DNA of 64,000 bases from Shimia sp049116215 (GTDB lineage Bacteria; Pseudomonadota; Alphaproteobacteria; Rhodobacterales; Rhodobacteraceae): NCBI RefSeq assembly GCF_049116215.1, contig NZ_JAGDZB010000001.1, positions 682,001 through 746,000 on the forward strand, read 5' to 3'. The notes beneath the pieces are model-generated. The model worked only from the letters and a program-made list of their open reading frames with translations. It did not search any database and was not told the origin of the DNA. The position numbers and the translations under genes are program-made. Positions 8,612 to 16,857 of this stretch are shown piece by piece. Every line of letters begins with the position of its first letter. Position 1 is the first letter of the stretch.

Positions 8612-9420
8612 GCGCCCTTCTTTCCGTCAAAGACCTGCGCATTGACTATCTGACCAGCGGGGAACCTTTCACTGCGGTGCGCGACATCTCTTTTGAGATT
8701 CAGCCCAATGAAATCCTTGGCCTCGCCGGGGAGTCAGGCTGCGGCAAAAGCACGGTGGCTTACGCCCTCATGCGTCTGCACAAACCGCCCGCGTTGGTGC
8801 GCAACGGCCACATCCTGTTTGAAGGCCACGACGTGCTCTCCTTTGGGGACAAAGAGCTGCGCGCGTGGCGCTGGTCGGAGGTCTCCATGGTGTTTCAAAG
8901 CGCAATGAATTCGCTCAGCCCGGTGATGACCATCTTCCGGCAGTTCTATGACATGCTGTGCGCCCATGGCACGGTGACCAAGGCACAGGCACAAGAGCGC
9001 ACCGCAGAAATGCTAGAAATGGTCGGCATCCCTGCCGACCGTATGCACGCCCACCCACACCAACTCTCCGGTGGTATGCGTCAGCGGGTCGCGCTGGCCT
9101 TGGCCCTCACGCTCAAACCCAAGCTGATCATCATGGACGAACCCACCACCGCGCTCGATGTGGTGGTGCAGCGTGAAATCCTGCAAGAGGTGCTGCGTCT
9201 CAAGCACGAACTCGGCTTTTCCGTGCTGTTCATCACCCACGACATTGCCTTGATGGCCCAGATTTCGGACCGCATCGGCATCATGCGGGAAGGCAAGATT
9301 GTCGAAATAGGCACCGCCTCGCAAATCGTGACTGCACCAGAACATGACTACACCCGCAGCCTATGGGACGCGATGCCGCTCCTCGCCCAGCGCCCGGAAG
9401 GATTGTCCCATGCCGTCTGA
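8608..9420 (+). CDS. ABC transporter ATP-binding protein, DppD type
   Basis: Cytoplasmic ATPase of 270 residues powering the importer. Walker A GESGCGKST is near 40-48, Q-loop 'MVFQSAMNSLSP' near 93-104, signature LSGGMRQR, Walker B 'KLIIMDEPTTALD' and a switch histidine in 'FITHDIALM'. It stops shortly after the signature-to-H-loop region and lacks the long C-terminal oligopeptide extension seen in many DppD proteins. A 4-nt ATGA overlap joins it to the upstream permease, and it overlaps the next ATPase by 11 nt. Confidence 0.9.
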   Translation: MSALLSVKDLRIDYLTSGEPFTAVRDISFEIQPNEILGLAGESGCGKSTVAYALMRLHKPPALVRNGHILFEGHDVLSFGDKELRAWRWSEVSMVFQSAMNSLSPVMTIFRQFYDMLCAHGTVTKAQAQERTAEMLEMVGIPADRMHAHPHQLSGGMRQRVALALALTLKPKLIIMDEPTTALDVVVQREILQEVLRLKHELGFSVLFITHDIALMAQISDRIGIMREGKIVEIGTASQIVTAPEHDYTRSLWDAMPLLAQRPEGLSHAV

Positions 9421-10339
9421 CACCCCAATCCTCAGCCTCGACAATCTGAGCAAAACTTTCACCGTCCGCCCAGTCTTCGGCCGCGCCTCGGTGGTTGACG
9501 CACTGCGCAATGTGTCACTCGACCTCCTGCCGGGCCGCGCCCTGGCATTGGTCGGCGAAAGTGGCTCCGGCAAAAGCACCGTTGGCAAGATGATCGTCGG
9601 GGTGCACAGCCCCAGCGCAGGCCGCATCCTGTTTGAAGGTCAGGACATCGCCGCGATGACATCCAAGGCAGACCAAATGCGCTATCGCCAAGCGGTGCAA
9701 ATGGTCTTCCAAGACCCGTTCTCCGCGCTTAACCCGGCCCACACCATCCGCCACCACCTGCTGCGCGCATTGGCTTTGCATCAGCCAGAGGCCAACCCAG
9801 ACGCCGCACTGCGGTCTATTCTGGAAGACGTGGAGCTGGATCCGGTGTCCACCCCGGACAAATTTCCACATGAACTTTCCGGCGGTCAACGTCAGCGCGT
9901 GAATTTCGCACGCGCCTTGGCGGTGAAGGCGAGGTTGATTGTGGCGGATGAACCAACCTCGATGCTGGATGTATCGATCCGAAAATCGGTTCTTGGTTTG
10001 ATGCAACGCCTGAAATCCGAACACGGTCTCTCAATCCTCTACATCACTCACGACATCGCCACAGCCGAATATCTGGCTGAGGACACCGCCGTGATGTTCC
10101 GGGGGCAGGTGGTCGAAAAAGGCCCTACTTCAGAAGTTGTTGGCAACCCACAGCATGGCTACACCAAGCTGTTGCGGGCGGCCGTGCCTGATCCAGCCTT
10201 GCGCCTGACGGGGAGTGACGCCGGGTTTGCCGCCGAAGCCAAACGCGTGCGGGAAACAAGTGCCAACACTGTAACCGCTTTTTGCGAAATCAGCACGGGC
10301 CACATGATCGCAGAACACATGGAGCTGGCAAATGCCTGA
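9410..10339 (+). CDS. ABC transporter ATP-binding protein, DppF type
   Basis: Second ATPase, about 309 residues, pairing with the preceding one. Walker A GESGSGKST near 48-56, Q-loop 'MVFQDPFSALNPAHT', signature LSGGQRQRV, Walker B 'LIVADEPTSMLDVS' and H-loop 'YITHDIA' are all present. The ATG at 9410 overlaps the end of the upstream gene; an earlier in-frame start at 9344 would add 22 residues read through the other ATPase gene and is unlikely. The C-terminal 70 residues are a family-type extension. Confidence 0.9.
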   Translation: MPSDTPILSLDNLSKTFTVRPVFGRASVVDALRNVSLDLLPGRALALVGESGSGKSTVGKMIVGVHSPSAGRILFEGQDIAAMTSKADQMRYRQAVQMVFQDPFSALNPAHTIRHHLLRALALHQPEANPDAALRSILEDVELDPVSTPDKFPHELSGGQRQRVNFARALAVKARLIVADEPTSMLDVSIRKSVLGLMQRLKSEHGLSILYITHDIATAEYLAEDTAVMFRGQVVEKGPTSEVVGNPQHGYTKLLRAAVPDPALRLTGSDAGFAAEAKRVRETSANTVTAFCEISTGHMIAEHMELANA

Positions 10340-10787
10340 CCTTCTGGTGCCACTCTACAGTCTGCCGCCGGAGCCTCCTCTACCCGAAGGGATCACCTTG
10401 CGGCCAGCTCTTCCATTTGAATCCCATGTGCTTCTGGCCTTTGTCACCCAACATTTCAGCGCCAAGTGGGTCGATGAATGCACGGTGGCTTTGGCCGCAA
10501 GGCCCGCGCGGGTGCTGATCGCAACCGAAGGCAAAACGCTCCTTGGCTTTGCCTGCTACGACGTTACCTGCCGAGGCTTTTTTGGCCCTACCGGCGTGGC
10601 GCCTGAAGCACGCGGCAAAGGCATCGGCAAAGCGCTCCTGCTGGCCGCACTCCACCGCCTGCACGCCGATGGCTTTGCCTATGGTGTGATTGGTCAGGCC
10701 GGACCGGTTGAATTCTACAAACAAACTTGCGGTACCGTTGAGATCCCCGGCTCCGAACAAGGCGTCTTTGCCAACGCTCTTGCATGA
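10332..10787 (+). CDS. GNAT family N-acetyltransferase
   Basis: A 151-residue acetyl-CoA-dependent acetyltransferase. The acetyl-CoA pyrophosphate-binding motif is seen as APEARGKGIGKALL near 96-109, after a beta strand, and followed by the usual C-terminal 'AYGVIGQAGPVEFY' region. Its ATG overlaps the stop of the second ATPase, so it belongs to the importer operon. Acetylation of an amino sugar released by the GH20 enzyme, such as glucosamine from partly deacetylated chitin, would fit the context, but no residue shown here proves the substrate. Confidence 0.8.
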   Translation: MPDLLVPLYSLPPEPPLPEGITLRPALPFESHVLLAFVTQHFSAKWVDECTVALAARPARVLIATEGKTLLGFACYDVTCRGFFGPTGVAPEARGKGIGKALLLAALHRLHADGFAYGVIGQAGPVEFYKQTCGTVEIPGSEQGVFANALA

Positions 10788-10833
10788 CCTCTTTTGACAC
10801 TGTCTTAGTCATCCAACCAACAGGACGATAGAA

Positions 10834-12717
10834 ATGCACTTCCACCTCGACAGCCTTTGGCACGCAGAAGACGGCGCCATGGAGTTTGCCCTAACCAATT
10901 GCAGCTATGTTGCCGTGACCAAGCCCGGTCTGGTCTACACCACCCTTGTGCGCACCCTGCGTCCCTCGCGCTGCACCGGTGCGACGCTCTTGCGGCGACA
11001 GGCCAACTTTCACGAGTACGCCTCGGAAGACGGCTTTGTGCTGAAACCCGGAGAAACCTGGCGCTTCACTGAGAAAAGCCTCACGCGACCGGCACAACAC
11101 TCCAACGAGGGCCCAAAGTCTGCTGGTGTTGTGCTTGACGACGGTACACTCGTGCCCGTCTTTGCCAGCGAATTGCAGGCGCCCGCCGCCCTTGGCGAGA
11201 CCACGCCAACGGAAAACACGGCGTTGTCTTGCGGAGTGTTGCCGCAACCCAACCATATTCAGGTGAGCCACTGGTGCTCCAACGCCCCCGTGCACTACGC
11301 CGTGGCTCAGCGCGACTTGGCAACCATTCAAGCCGTGTCTCAGGTGGACGACCTCACCCGTCGCCTTTTTCCTTTGGCACCGGTGCCATTTGTCCTGACC
11401 GCAAAAGACGACGTGCCGCAGCTCCAGATCACAACCGACCCGTCACTTGGGGATGAGGCTTACCGGATCACTTGGACAGATGGTCAGCCGAGCTTGCAGC
11501 ACAGCACAAATCAGGGCTTGCTCTACGGCCTCATCACGCTGACCCAGACCCTGACCAACGCCTATCAGGACGCAGCCAAGTGTGGCGTGCCGTTTACCGG
11601 CGAAATCTCCGATGCCCCCCGCCACGAATGGCGTGGCGCGCATCTGGATGTCTCCCGCCAAATCTACCCAATGGAGCAAGTGCTGCGCTACGTGGACATC
11701 ATGGCCTGGCACAAGATGAACCGCTTCCATTGGCACCTGACCGATGACGAAGGCTGGCGGCTGGAAATCAAAGCCTATCCGCAACTCACCGAGGTCGCGG
11801 CCTTCACTGGAATGAACCTGCCGGTCCTGCCACAGCTTGGTGCAGATGTTGCGGGCCAAGGTGGCTTCTACACCCAGGATGATGCCCGCCAGGTCGTGGC
11901 CCATGCCGCCACGCTGGGTGTCGAAGTCATGCCGGAAATTGACGTACCAGGCCACTGCGCCTGCGTGCTTGGCGCGCTGCCGGAGATGGTCGATTCTGAG
12001 GAGCCGGAAAGCTACTGGTCGGTGCAAGGTTACGCCAACAACGCGCTCAACCCGGCCGTCGAAGGCTCCTACACCTTTGCCACCAAAGTGCTCGAGGAAG
12101 TGCTCGAGATCTTCCCGTTCGAAGTTGTGCACATCGGTGGGGACGAGGTGGCCGAAGACGCCTGGATGCAGTCGCCCAAAGCGCAAGCCATGATGCGCGA
12201 AACCGGCCTCAAAGGCACCCACGAACTCCAAGCTTATTTCCTGCGTCAGATTCAGGATTTCCTCGCGGACCGCGGTCGCAAGCTGGGCGGTTGGGAAGAG
12301 GTCGCCCATGGCGGCGGTCTGGACCCAGAGAAGAGCCTGCTATTTGCCTGGACAACCGTAGAGAAAACCGCTGAGCTGGCCAACGATGGCTACGATGTGG
12401 TCAGCACCCCGGGTCAGGCCTATTACCTTGATATGGCGCTGTCTGATGCTTGGTACGCACCGGGTGCAAGCTGGGCGGGGTTCACGCCACTGGACAAAAC
12501 TTATGCCTTTGAAGCGGACAACGGTGATGCCGCCCTTCAAGGTCGCCTCAAAGGGGTTCAGGGCTGCATGTGGAGCGAACACCTCACCACGTTAGAGCGT
12601 CGCAACCACATGATTTATCCGCGCCTGAACGCCATTGCCGAAGCGGGCTGGAGTGAGGCTGAGAACAAGTCGTTTGAGCGCTTCGCAGCTCTGGCGGGGT
12701 TGATGCCACGCCTGTAG
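10834..12717 (+). CDS. Beta-N-acetylhexosaminidase, glycoside hydrolase family 20
   Basis: A 627-residue enzyme that removes terminal beta-linked N-acetylhexosamine. The N-terminal domain (to about 260) precedes the catalytic TIM barrel, which begins near 'RHEWRGAHLDVSRQIYP'. The catalytic pair is D437-E438 in HIGGDEV; the Asp assists the substrate acetamido group and the Glu is the acid/base. 'FHWHLTDDEGWR' and 'LGGWEEV' are further family motifs. There is no signal peptide, so it should act in the cytoplasm on imported oligosaccharides. It closes the importer operon, 46 nt after the GNAT gene, and ends at a strong terminator. Confidence 0.92.
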   Translation: MHFHLDSLWHAEDGAMEFALTNCSYVAVTKPGLVYTTLVRTLRPSRCTGATLLRRQANFHEYASEDGFVLKPGETWRFTEKSLTRPAQHSNEGPKSAGVVLDDGTLVPVFASELQAPAALGETTPTENTALSCGVLPQPNHIQVSHWCSNAPVHYAVAQRDLATIQAVSQVDDLTRRLFPLAPVPFVLTAKDDVPQLQITTDPSLGDEAYRITWTDGQPSLQHSTNQGLLYGLITLTQTLTNAYQDAAKCGVPFTGEISDAPRHEWRGAHLDVSRQIYPMEQVLRYVDIMAWHKMNRFHWHLTDDEGWRLEIKAYPQLTEVAAFTGMNLPVLPQLGADVAGQGGFYTQDDARQVVAHAATLGVEVMPEIDVPGHCACVLGALPEMVDSEEPESYWSVQGYANNALNPAVEGSYTFATKVLEEVLEIFPFEVVHIGGDEVAEDAWMQSPKAQAMMRETGLKGTHELQAYFLRQIQDFLADRGRKLGGWEEVAHGGGLDPEKSLLFAWTTVEKTAELANDGYDVVSTPGQAYYLDMALSDAWYAPGASWAGFTPLDKTYAFEADNGDAALQGRLKGVQGCMWSEHLTTLERRNHMIYPRLNAIAEAGWSEAENKSFERFAALAGLMPRL

Positions 12718-12720
12718 CAA

Positions 12721-12751
12721 AAAAGCCCCCGACCATCGGTGGGGGGCTTTT
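12721..12751. terminator. Bidirectional terminator between GH20 gene and RpiR regulator
   Basis: Stem AAAAGCCCCC (12721-12730) pairs with GGGGGCTTTT (12742-12751) around a 10-nt loop. The T-rich flank on both strands suits two convergent genes. Confidence 0.85.
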
Positions 12752-12763
12752 TCAATCCGCGAC

Positions 12764-13699
12764 CTAGTCGCCCAACGGCTGCGGTCCGGTTCGACCGTGA
12801 TAGGCCGTTAAAGACGCCCGAATGCGGCGCAGGTTTTCCGTGGTCTCCGATGCCATGCCCTGCGCCACCGCCATTGCCAGCGAATCCACCAAAATCATAT
12901 GCACGTACCGCGAAGCTGTTGGTTTGTGGATGTCCCGATCCTCGGGTAAATCCACGACAATCGGAATGCTGCAAGCCTCTGCCAAACGCGTGCCCGGCTT
13001 GGTGATACAAATGGTTGTCGCGCCATAGCCACCAGCAATTTCCGCCGCGCCAACAATGGCATCTGCCTCACCGCTGGCCGAAATCAAAAAAAGCACATCA
13101 CCCGCTTTCAACGTCGCCGCCCGCATCTGCAGGATGTAGCTGTCGCTGGTGGACACCGACGGAATGCCAAGGCGGAAAAACCGGTTGGCCGCTTCTTGGG
13201 ACACGTTAGACGAACCGCCACCAATCCCCGCAAACAACAAATGCTGCGTGTCCAGCAGTGCGGCCTTTGCACGCTCCATCACATCAGGCTCAATCTGGTG
13301 GCGCATCGTATTTGTGGCGGCAAACAACGCCGCGAGAATTTGATCAACCGCCGTGTCCCCGGCAGCCGGCGCTGGCAACGGATCAGCGGAGAGATATTGG
13401 CGGCTGACCGCGAGGTTCTGCGCCAACCGCAGCTTAAATTCCCGAAAACCATCACACCCCAACGTCCGACAAAACCGGATCACCGTGGGCGTGCTGACCT
13501 CACAGTGTTTCGCCAACTCCGCAATGTTCATCGAGCTGACATCTTCGAGGTGTGCTTTGACGTAATTGGCCACTTTCTGCTCCTGCGTCGCCAGCTTGCC
13601 GTCATGGTGATGCAGCGCGGAGATCACATCGCCCGCTCCGGCACGTCCCTTTTTGGGAGGCAGGTTGTCCAGGTTCGATTCGGTGGCGTTATCAGTCAC
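12764..13699 (-). CDS. MurR/RpiR family transcriptional regulator with SIS domain
   Basis: A 311-residue repressor/activator. An RpiR-type winged helix-turn-helix lies at about 35-105 ('MNIAELAKHCEVSTPTVIRF' is the recognition region). A sugar-isomerase (SIS) ligand domain is at about 140-270, with 'FAGIGGGSSNVSQEAANRF' and 'LISASGEADAIV'. It converges on the GH20 gene and diverges from the TRAP operon across 192 bp, so the TRAP/M81 cluster is its likelier target. SIS ligands are usually phosphosugars, but RpiR proteins next to TRAP operons may sense other metabolites. Confidence 0.9.
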   Translation of the reverse strand: MTDNATESNLDNLPPKKGRAGAGDVISALHHHDGKLATQEQKVANYVKAHLEDVSSMNIAELAKHCEVSTPTVIRFCRTLGCDGFREFKLRLAQNLAVSRQYLSADPLPAPAAGDTAVDQILAALFAATNTMRHQIEPDVMERAKAALLDTQHLLFAGIGGGSSNVSQEAANRFFRLGIPSVSTSDSYILQMRAATLKAGDVLFLISASGEADAIVGAAEIAGGYGATTICITKPGTRLAEACSIPIVVDLPEDRDIHKPTASRYVHMILVDSLAMAVAQGMASETTENLRRIRASLTAYHGRTGPQPLGD

Positions 13700-13834
13700 A
13701 TCATCCTCACATTTCTTTGTATCGATGTGTAACTCAGATACATTTTCACGTCAAATAACACGAAAATCTCCCTTTAGTTACGGCAACTTGCCGCCAATTC
13801 TGTACTTCAGTAACAAAATTGACTTGATTGCCTC

Positions 13835-13874
13835 ACGAATTCGAAAATATACGTACCTAAAGTACATAATTCGT
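13835..13874. promoter_or_regulatory. Candidate regulator-binding dyad upstream of TRAP operon
   Basis: Inverted repeat ACGAATT (13835-13841) and AATTCGT (13868-13874) with 26 nt between, enclosing GTAC repeats. It lies just before the ribosome-binding site of the first TRAP gene in an A+T-rich divergent region. Its position would suit control by the adjacent RpiR protein. Not proven. Confidence 0.3.
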
Positions 13875-13891
13875 TCCAGGGGAGGGGGCCG

Positions 13892-14413
13892 ATGCGTCAC
13901 TGGGCAGAAACTGCCAGCGCGAAGATCAACACAGTCGTTGAGGCCATTGTTGCAGCCCTGATGCTGGCCTTGGTGCTAGATGTCTGGCTTGGGGTGATCG
14001 ACCGCTACTTCTTTCACTGGCAACTGCCGTGGCCCGAAGTGCTGGCCCGCTATCTGATGATCTGGGCCGCGATGTTGGCCGTGTCCTCCGGCATTGCCCG
14101 ACGCGACCACATTGGCCTGACCGCGTTCATCATGGTTCTGCCGTATCAGGTCCGCCGCGCAGTTCTGATCCTGATGGACGTCATTGCTCTGGCGCTGTTC
14201 CTCTATGTGGCCTGGTACGGCATCGCCTTCGCCCAATCCGGCGCGCCGCGTCAGGCCATGATCTTTGGTGTCAGCCTCGCGCCGTTTTATGCCGCGATCC
14301 CTGTCGCAGCGATCCTATCGTCCATTCAGCTTGCCCTCGTTCTCTTGCGCGACCTGGGCACGCATATCGACAATCCGCCCTTCTCTGATCACCTCGAGGA
14401 GGAAACCTCATGA
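13892..14413 (+). CDS. TRAP transporter small permease (DctQ family)
   Basis: A 173-residue membrane protein with four hydrophobic helices, typical of the DctQ subunit of tripartite ATP-independent periplasmic transporters. The conserved region 'WPEVLARYLMIWAAMLAVSSG' with the nearby 'RRDHIGLT' is the usual DctQ signature. A GGGGAGGGGG stretch gives the ribosome-binding site. Its stop overlaps the ATG of the large permease (ATGA), so they are coupled. First gene of the TRAP operon, divergent from the RpiR regulator. Confidence 0.9.
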   Translation: MRHWAETASAKINTVVEAIVAALMLALVLDVWLGVIDRYFFHWQLPWPEVLARYLMIWAAMLAVSSGIARRDHIGLTAFIMVLPYQVRRAVLILMDVIALALFLYVAWYGIAFAQSGAPRQAMIFGVSLAPFYAAIPVAAILSSIQLALVLLRDLGTHIDNPPFSDHLEEETS

Positions 14414-15693
14414 TTGTCGCCATCACGTTTGTGCTGCTCATCCTGTTTGGCATGCCCATTGGCTTTGCCATTGGGCTGGCAGGTGTTGTGGGTCTGATCG
14501 ACATGGCTGGGACACAGTTTCTCGCCATTGGTCCAAGCAAAGTCTTCAACGGGCTGAACATTTTCCCATTCCTCGCCATGCCGTTTTTCATCCTTGCCGG
14601 TGAAATTATGAACGACATTGGCATCACCAACCGATTGGTGAAGCTGGCCCAGGTGCTGGTTGGCCGTTTCCGCGGTGGACTGGCGCACACCAACATGCTC
14701 GCCTCAGTGTTTTTTGCTGGCCTCACCGGCTCTGCCACCGCCGACGCAGCCGCCTTTGGCCGCACCTTGGTGCCAGCGATGGTCAAAGAGGGTTATAAAC
14801 GCGATTACGCCTGTGCTGTGACCGCTGCTGGCTCCATCATCGGCCCCACCATCCCGCCCTCTGGACTGATGGTTGTTTATGGCTCCCTGATGGGCGTCTC
14901 GATTGCAGGCCTGTTTGCTGCCGGTGTTCTACCCGGGTTGGTGATCTGTCTGGTTTGCATGAGCGTCATCGCCATTGGCGGCAAACGGGAAAACCTGCCC
15001 AAAGCTGCGCGCGGCGCCACGCCACGTGAAGTCTGGGACACTTTTGTCTCGTCTCTTACGGCTCTCGCTATGCCCGTCATCATCCTCGGCGGCATTCTGG
15101 GCGGCGTTGTCACCCCCACCGAAGCGGCCTCAATTGCCGTGGCCTATGCGGTGTTCATCGGCGTGTTTGTCTACCGCACCCTGACCATCAAAGGCTTCTA
15201 CGGCATGCTGGTGCGCACCGCGCGCATCACCGGTGTGATTTTTGTCATCATCGCTTTTGCGGGCATCCTGGGCTGGTGGATGAGCTTTGAACGCATTCCG
15301 CAACTGATTGCGGAAACCGTGTTGGGCCTGTCTGACAACCGCTACGCCGTGATCGCCATCATCATCGGCCTGCTTTTACTGGTTGGCATGGTCATGGACA
15401 TCACCGCCATTCTGATCATTCTGGCCCCGGTGCTGGTCCCACTCACGGAACAGGTAGGTCTCGAGCCGATCCACGCAGGCATCATCTTTGTCCTGGCTCT
15501 GAACATCTCACTGATGACACCGCCGGTCGGTGCCTGCCTCTTTGTCTTATCCTCGGTCACCGGCGAAAAACTGGAACGCATCTCCATCAAATTGTTCCCG
15601 TTCCTGCTCGCCGAAGTCGCCATCCTATTTGCCTTTGCCTTTTGGGAAGACGCCGCACTCTGGCTGCCCCGAATGCTCGGCTTTGCTCAATAA
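14410..15693 (+). CDS. TRAP transporter large permease (DctM family)
   Basis: A 427-residue membrane protein that carries out sodium-coupled transport with the small subunit. About twelve hydrophobic segments are visible, with conserved motifs 'GLTGSATADAAAFG' near 100-113, 'GSIIGPTIPPSGLMVVYG' near 141-158 and 'TPTEAASIAVAYA'. C-terminal 'ALNISLMTPPVGACLFV' is typical. It belongs to the C4-dicarboxylate/keto-acid type of TRAP transporters, but subunit sequence alone does not fix the ligand. Confidence 0.93.
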   Translation: MIVAITFVLLILFGMPIGFAIGLAGVVGLIDMAGTQFLAIGPSKVFNGLNIFPFLAMPFFILAGEIMNDIGITNRLVKLAQVLVGRFRGGLAHTNMLASVFFAGLTGSATADAAAFGRTLVPAMVKEGYKRDYACAVTAAGSIIGPTIPPSGLMVVYGSLMGVSIAGLFAAGVLPGLVICLVCMSVIAIGGKRENLPKAARGATPREVWDTFVSSLTALAMPVIILGGILGGVVTPTEAASIAVAYAVFIGVFVYRTLTIKGFYGMLVRTARITGVIFVIIAFAGILGWWMSFERIPQLIAETVLGLSDNRYAVIAIIIGLLLLVGMVMDITAILIILAPVLVPLTEQVGLEPIHAGIIFVLALNISLMTPPVGACLFVLSSVTGEKLERISIKLFPFLLAEVAILFAFAFWEDAALWLPRMLGFAQ

Positions 15694-15725
15694 CCACCAA
15701 TAACTAAACCCAACGGGAGGAACCC

Positions 15726-16763
15726 ATGAAAACTCTTATCAAAGGTCTGGCAATCGCCGCGACAATGACCGCGACCAGCGCAACTGCTGGCGGCGTGATC
15801 AAATTTGGTCACGACAACAAAACCGATCCGTTTGAAAACCCGGCCCACGCCTGTACTGCCGTGTTCTCCAATATCGTGACCGCAGACACCAACGGTTCCG
15901 TATCTGTCGAAGTCTTCGGCTCCAACCAACTCGGCTCCGCCGCCGAGCACGTGCAGCAGGTTCGCGACGGCATCATCCAGGCCACCCTGACCTCCACCGG
16001 CGCTTTGGCCAGCTACTACCCACGGATCGACGTGCTGAACCTGCCGTTTGCCTTTGACGGCAACGCTTCCACTTACGAAGTGTTTGACGGTGACTTCGGC
16101 AAAGAACTGGCCGCCGACATCGAAGCGGAACTGGGCGACGTTGTGGTTCTGGGCTTCCCGGACACCGGCGGTTTCTTTGCGGTGACCAACTCCAAACACG
16201 CGATTGCGGATCTGAAAGACTTTGAAGGCATCCGCATCCGCACCATGACTCTGCCATCGCACCAGAAGATCATGCAGTCTTTGGGTGCAGAGGCCTATCC
16301 CCTGTCTTGGGGCGAAGTTTACTCCGGCCTGCAAACCGGCGTGATCGACGGCCAGATGAACCCGGTGCCAATCATTTCTTTTGCCAACTTCGCCGAAGTA
16401 CAAAAGCACATGACCCTGACCAACCACCTGTTCTCGCCATACACTTTCATGATCAACCGTGCATTTTATGAAGGTCTGAGCGACAGCGAGCGTGCCACCA
16501 TTCACACGGCTGCGGAAAACTGTGTTGCCGCAAGCCGTGGCCTGTCCCGCATCATCGAAGCGTCTGATCGTGGTCTGGCTGGCCTGATGGACAAAATTGA
16601 AGTGACCGCTCTGTCCGCGGAACAGCGTGCCGCCATGGCCGGTGCTGCCCAGCCAGCGTTTGAAGCCCACGTGGCGGAGAACATGGATGACCGCGCCGGT
16701 GAGCTTCTGGCGAAGTTCAAGTCCGAGGTTGCTGCAGCAAACGCTGCCAGCTACCTCGACTAA
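15726..16763 (+). CDS. TRAP transporter substrate-binding protein (DctP family)
   Basis: Periplasmic receptor of 345 residues. The signal peptide ends near TSATA (about 21). The DctP fold is indicated by 'GIRIRTMTLPSHQKIMQSLGAEAYPLSW'-like regions, here around 168-195, including the conserved ligand-carboxylate arginine in 'GIRIRTM', and by 'GVIDGQMNPVP' near 209-219. A GGGAGG site precedes the ATG. The order Q-M-P and the following hydrolase and PLP enzyme suggest an amino-acid-like or carboxylated ligand. Confidence 0.92.
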   Translation: MKTLIKGLAIAATMTATSATAGGVIKFGHDNKTDPFENPAHACTAVFSNIVTADTNGSVSVEVFGSNQLGSAAEHVQQVRDGIIQATLTSTGALASYYPRIDVLNLPFAFDGNASTYEVFDGDFGKELAADIEAELGDVVVLGFPDTGGFFAVTNSKHAIADLKDFEGIRIRTMTLPSHQKIMQSLGAEAYPLSWGEVYSGLQTGVIDGQMNPVPIISFANFAEVQKHMTLTNHLFSPYTFMINRAFYEGLSDSERATIHTAAENCVAASRGLSRIIEASDRGLAGLMDKIEVTALSAEQRAAMAGAAQPAFEAHVAENMDDRAGELLAKFKSEVAAANAASYLD

Positions 16764-16803
16764 AACCATCCCACCCCTATCCTCCAAAAGCGGGTGGGGA
16801 CTT

Positions 16804-16831
16804 GGGCAAGCATTCAGCGGGATGCTTGCCC
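16804..16831 (+). promoter_or_regulatory. Intercistronic hairpin after DctP gene
   Basis: A perfect 10-bp stem GGGCAAGCAT (16804-16813) with ATGCTTGCCC (16822-16831) and 8-nt loop lies between dctP and the M81 gene, with no T-run. It may limit read-through or protect the binding-protein mRNA 3' end. Confidence 0.5.
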
Positions 16832-16857
16832 GCCTTGTTTAAACAAAGGACCAAAAC

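Noticed and set aside
15687..16787. Minus-strand open frame opposite the TRAP binding-protein gene
   Set aside because: Antisense to a confidently identified DctP gene; composition is unlike a protein.
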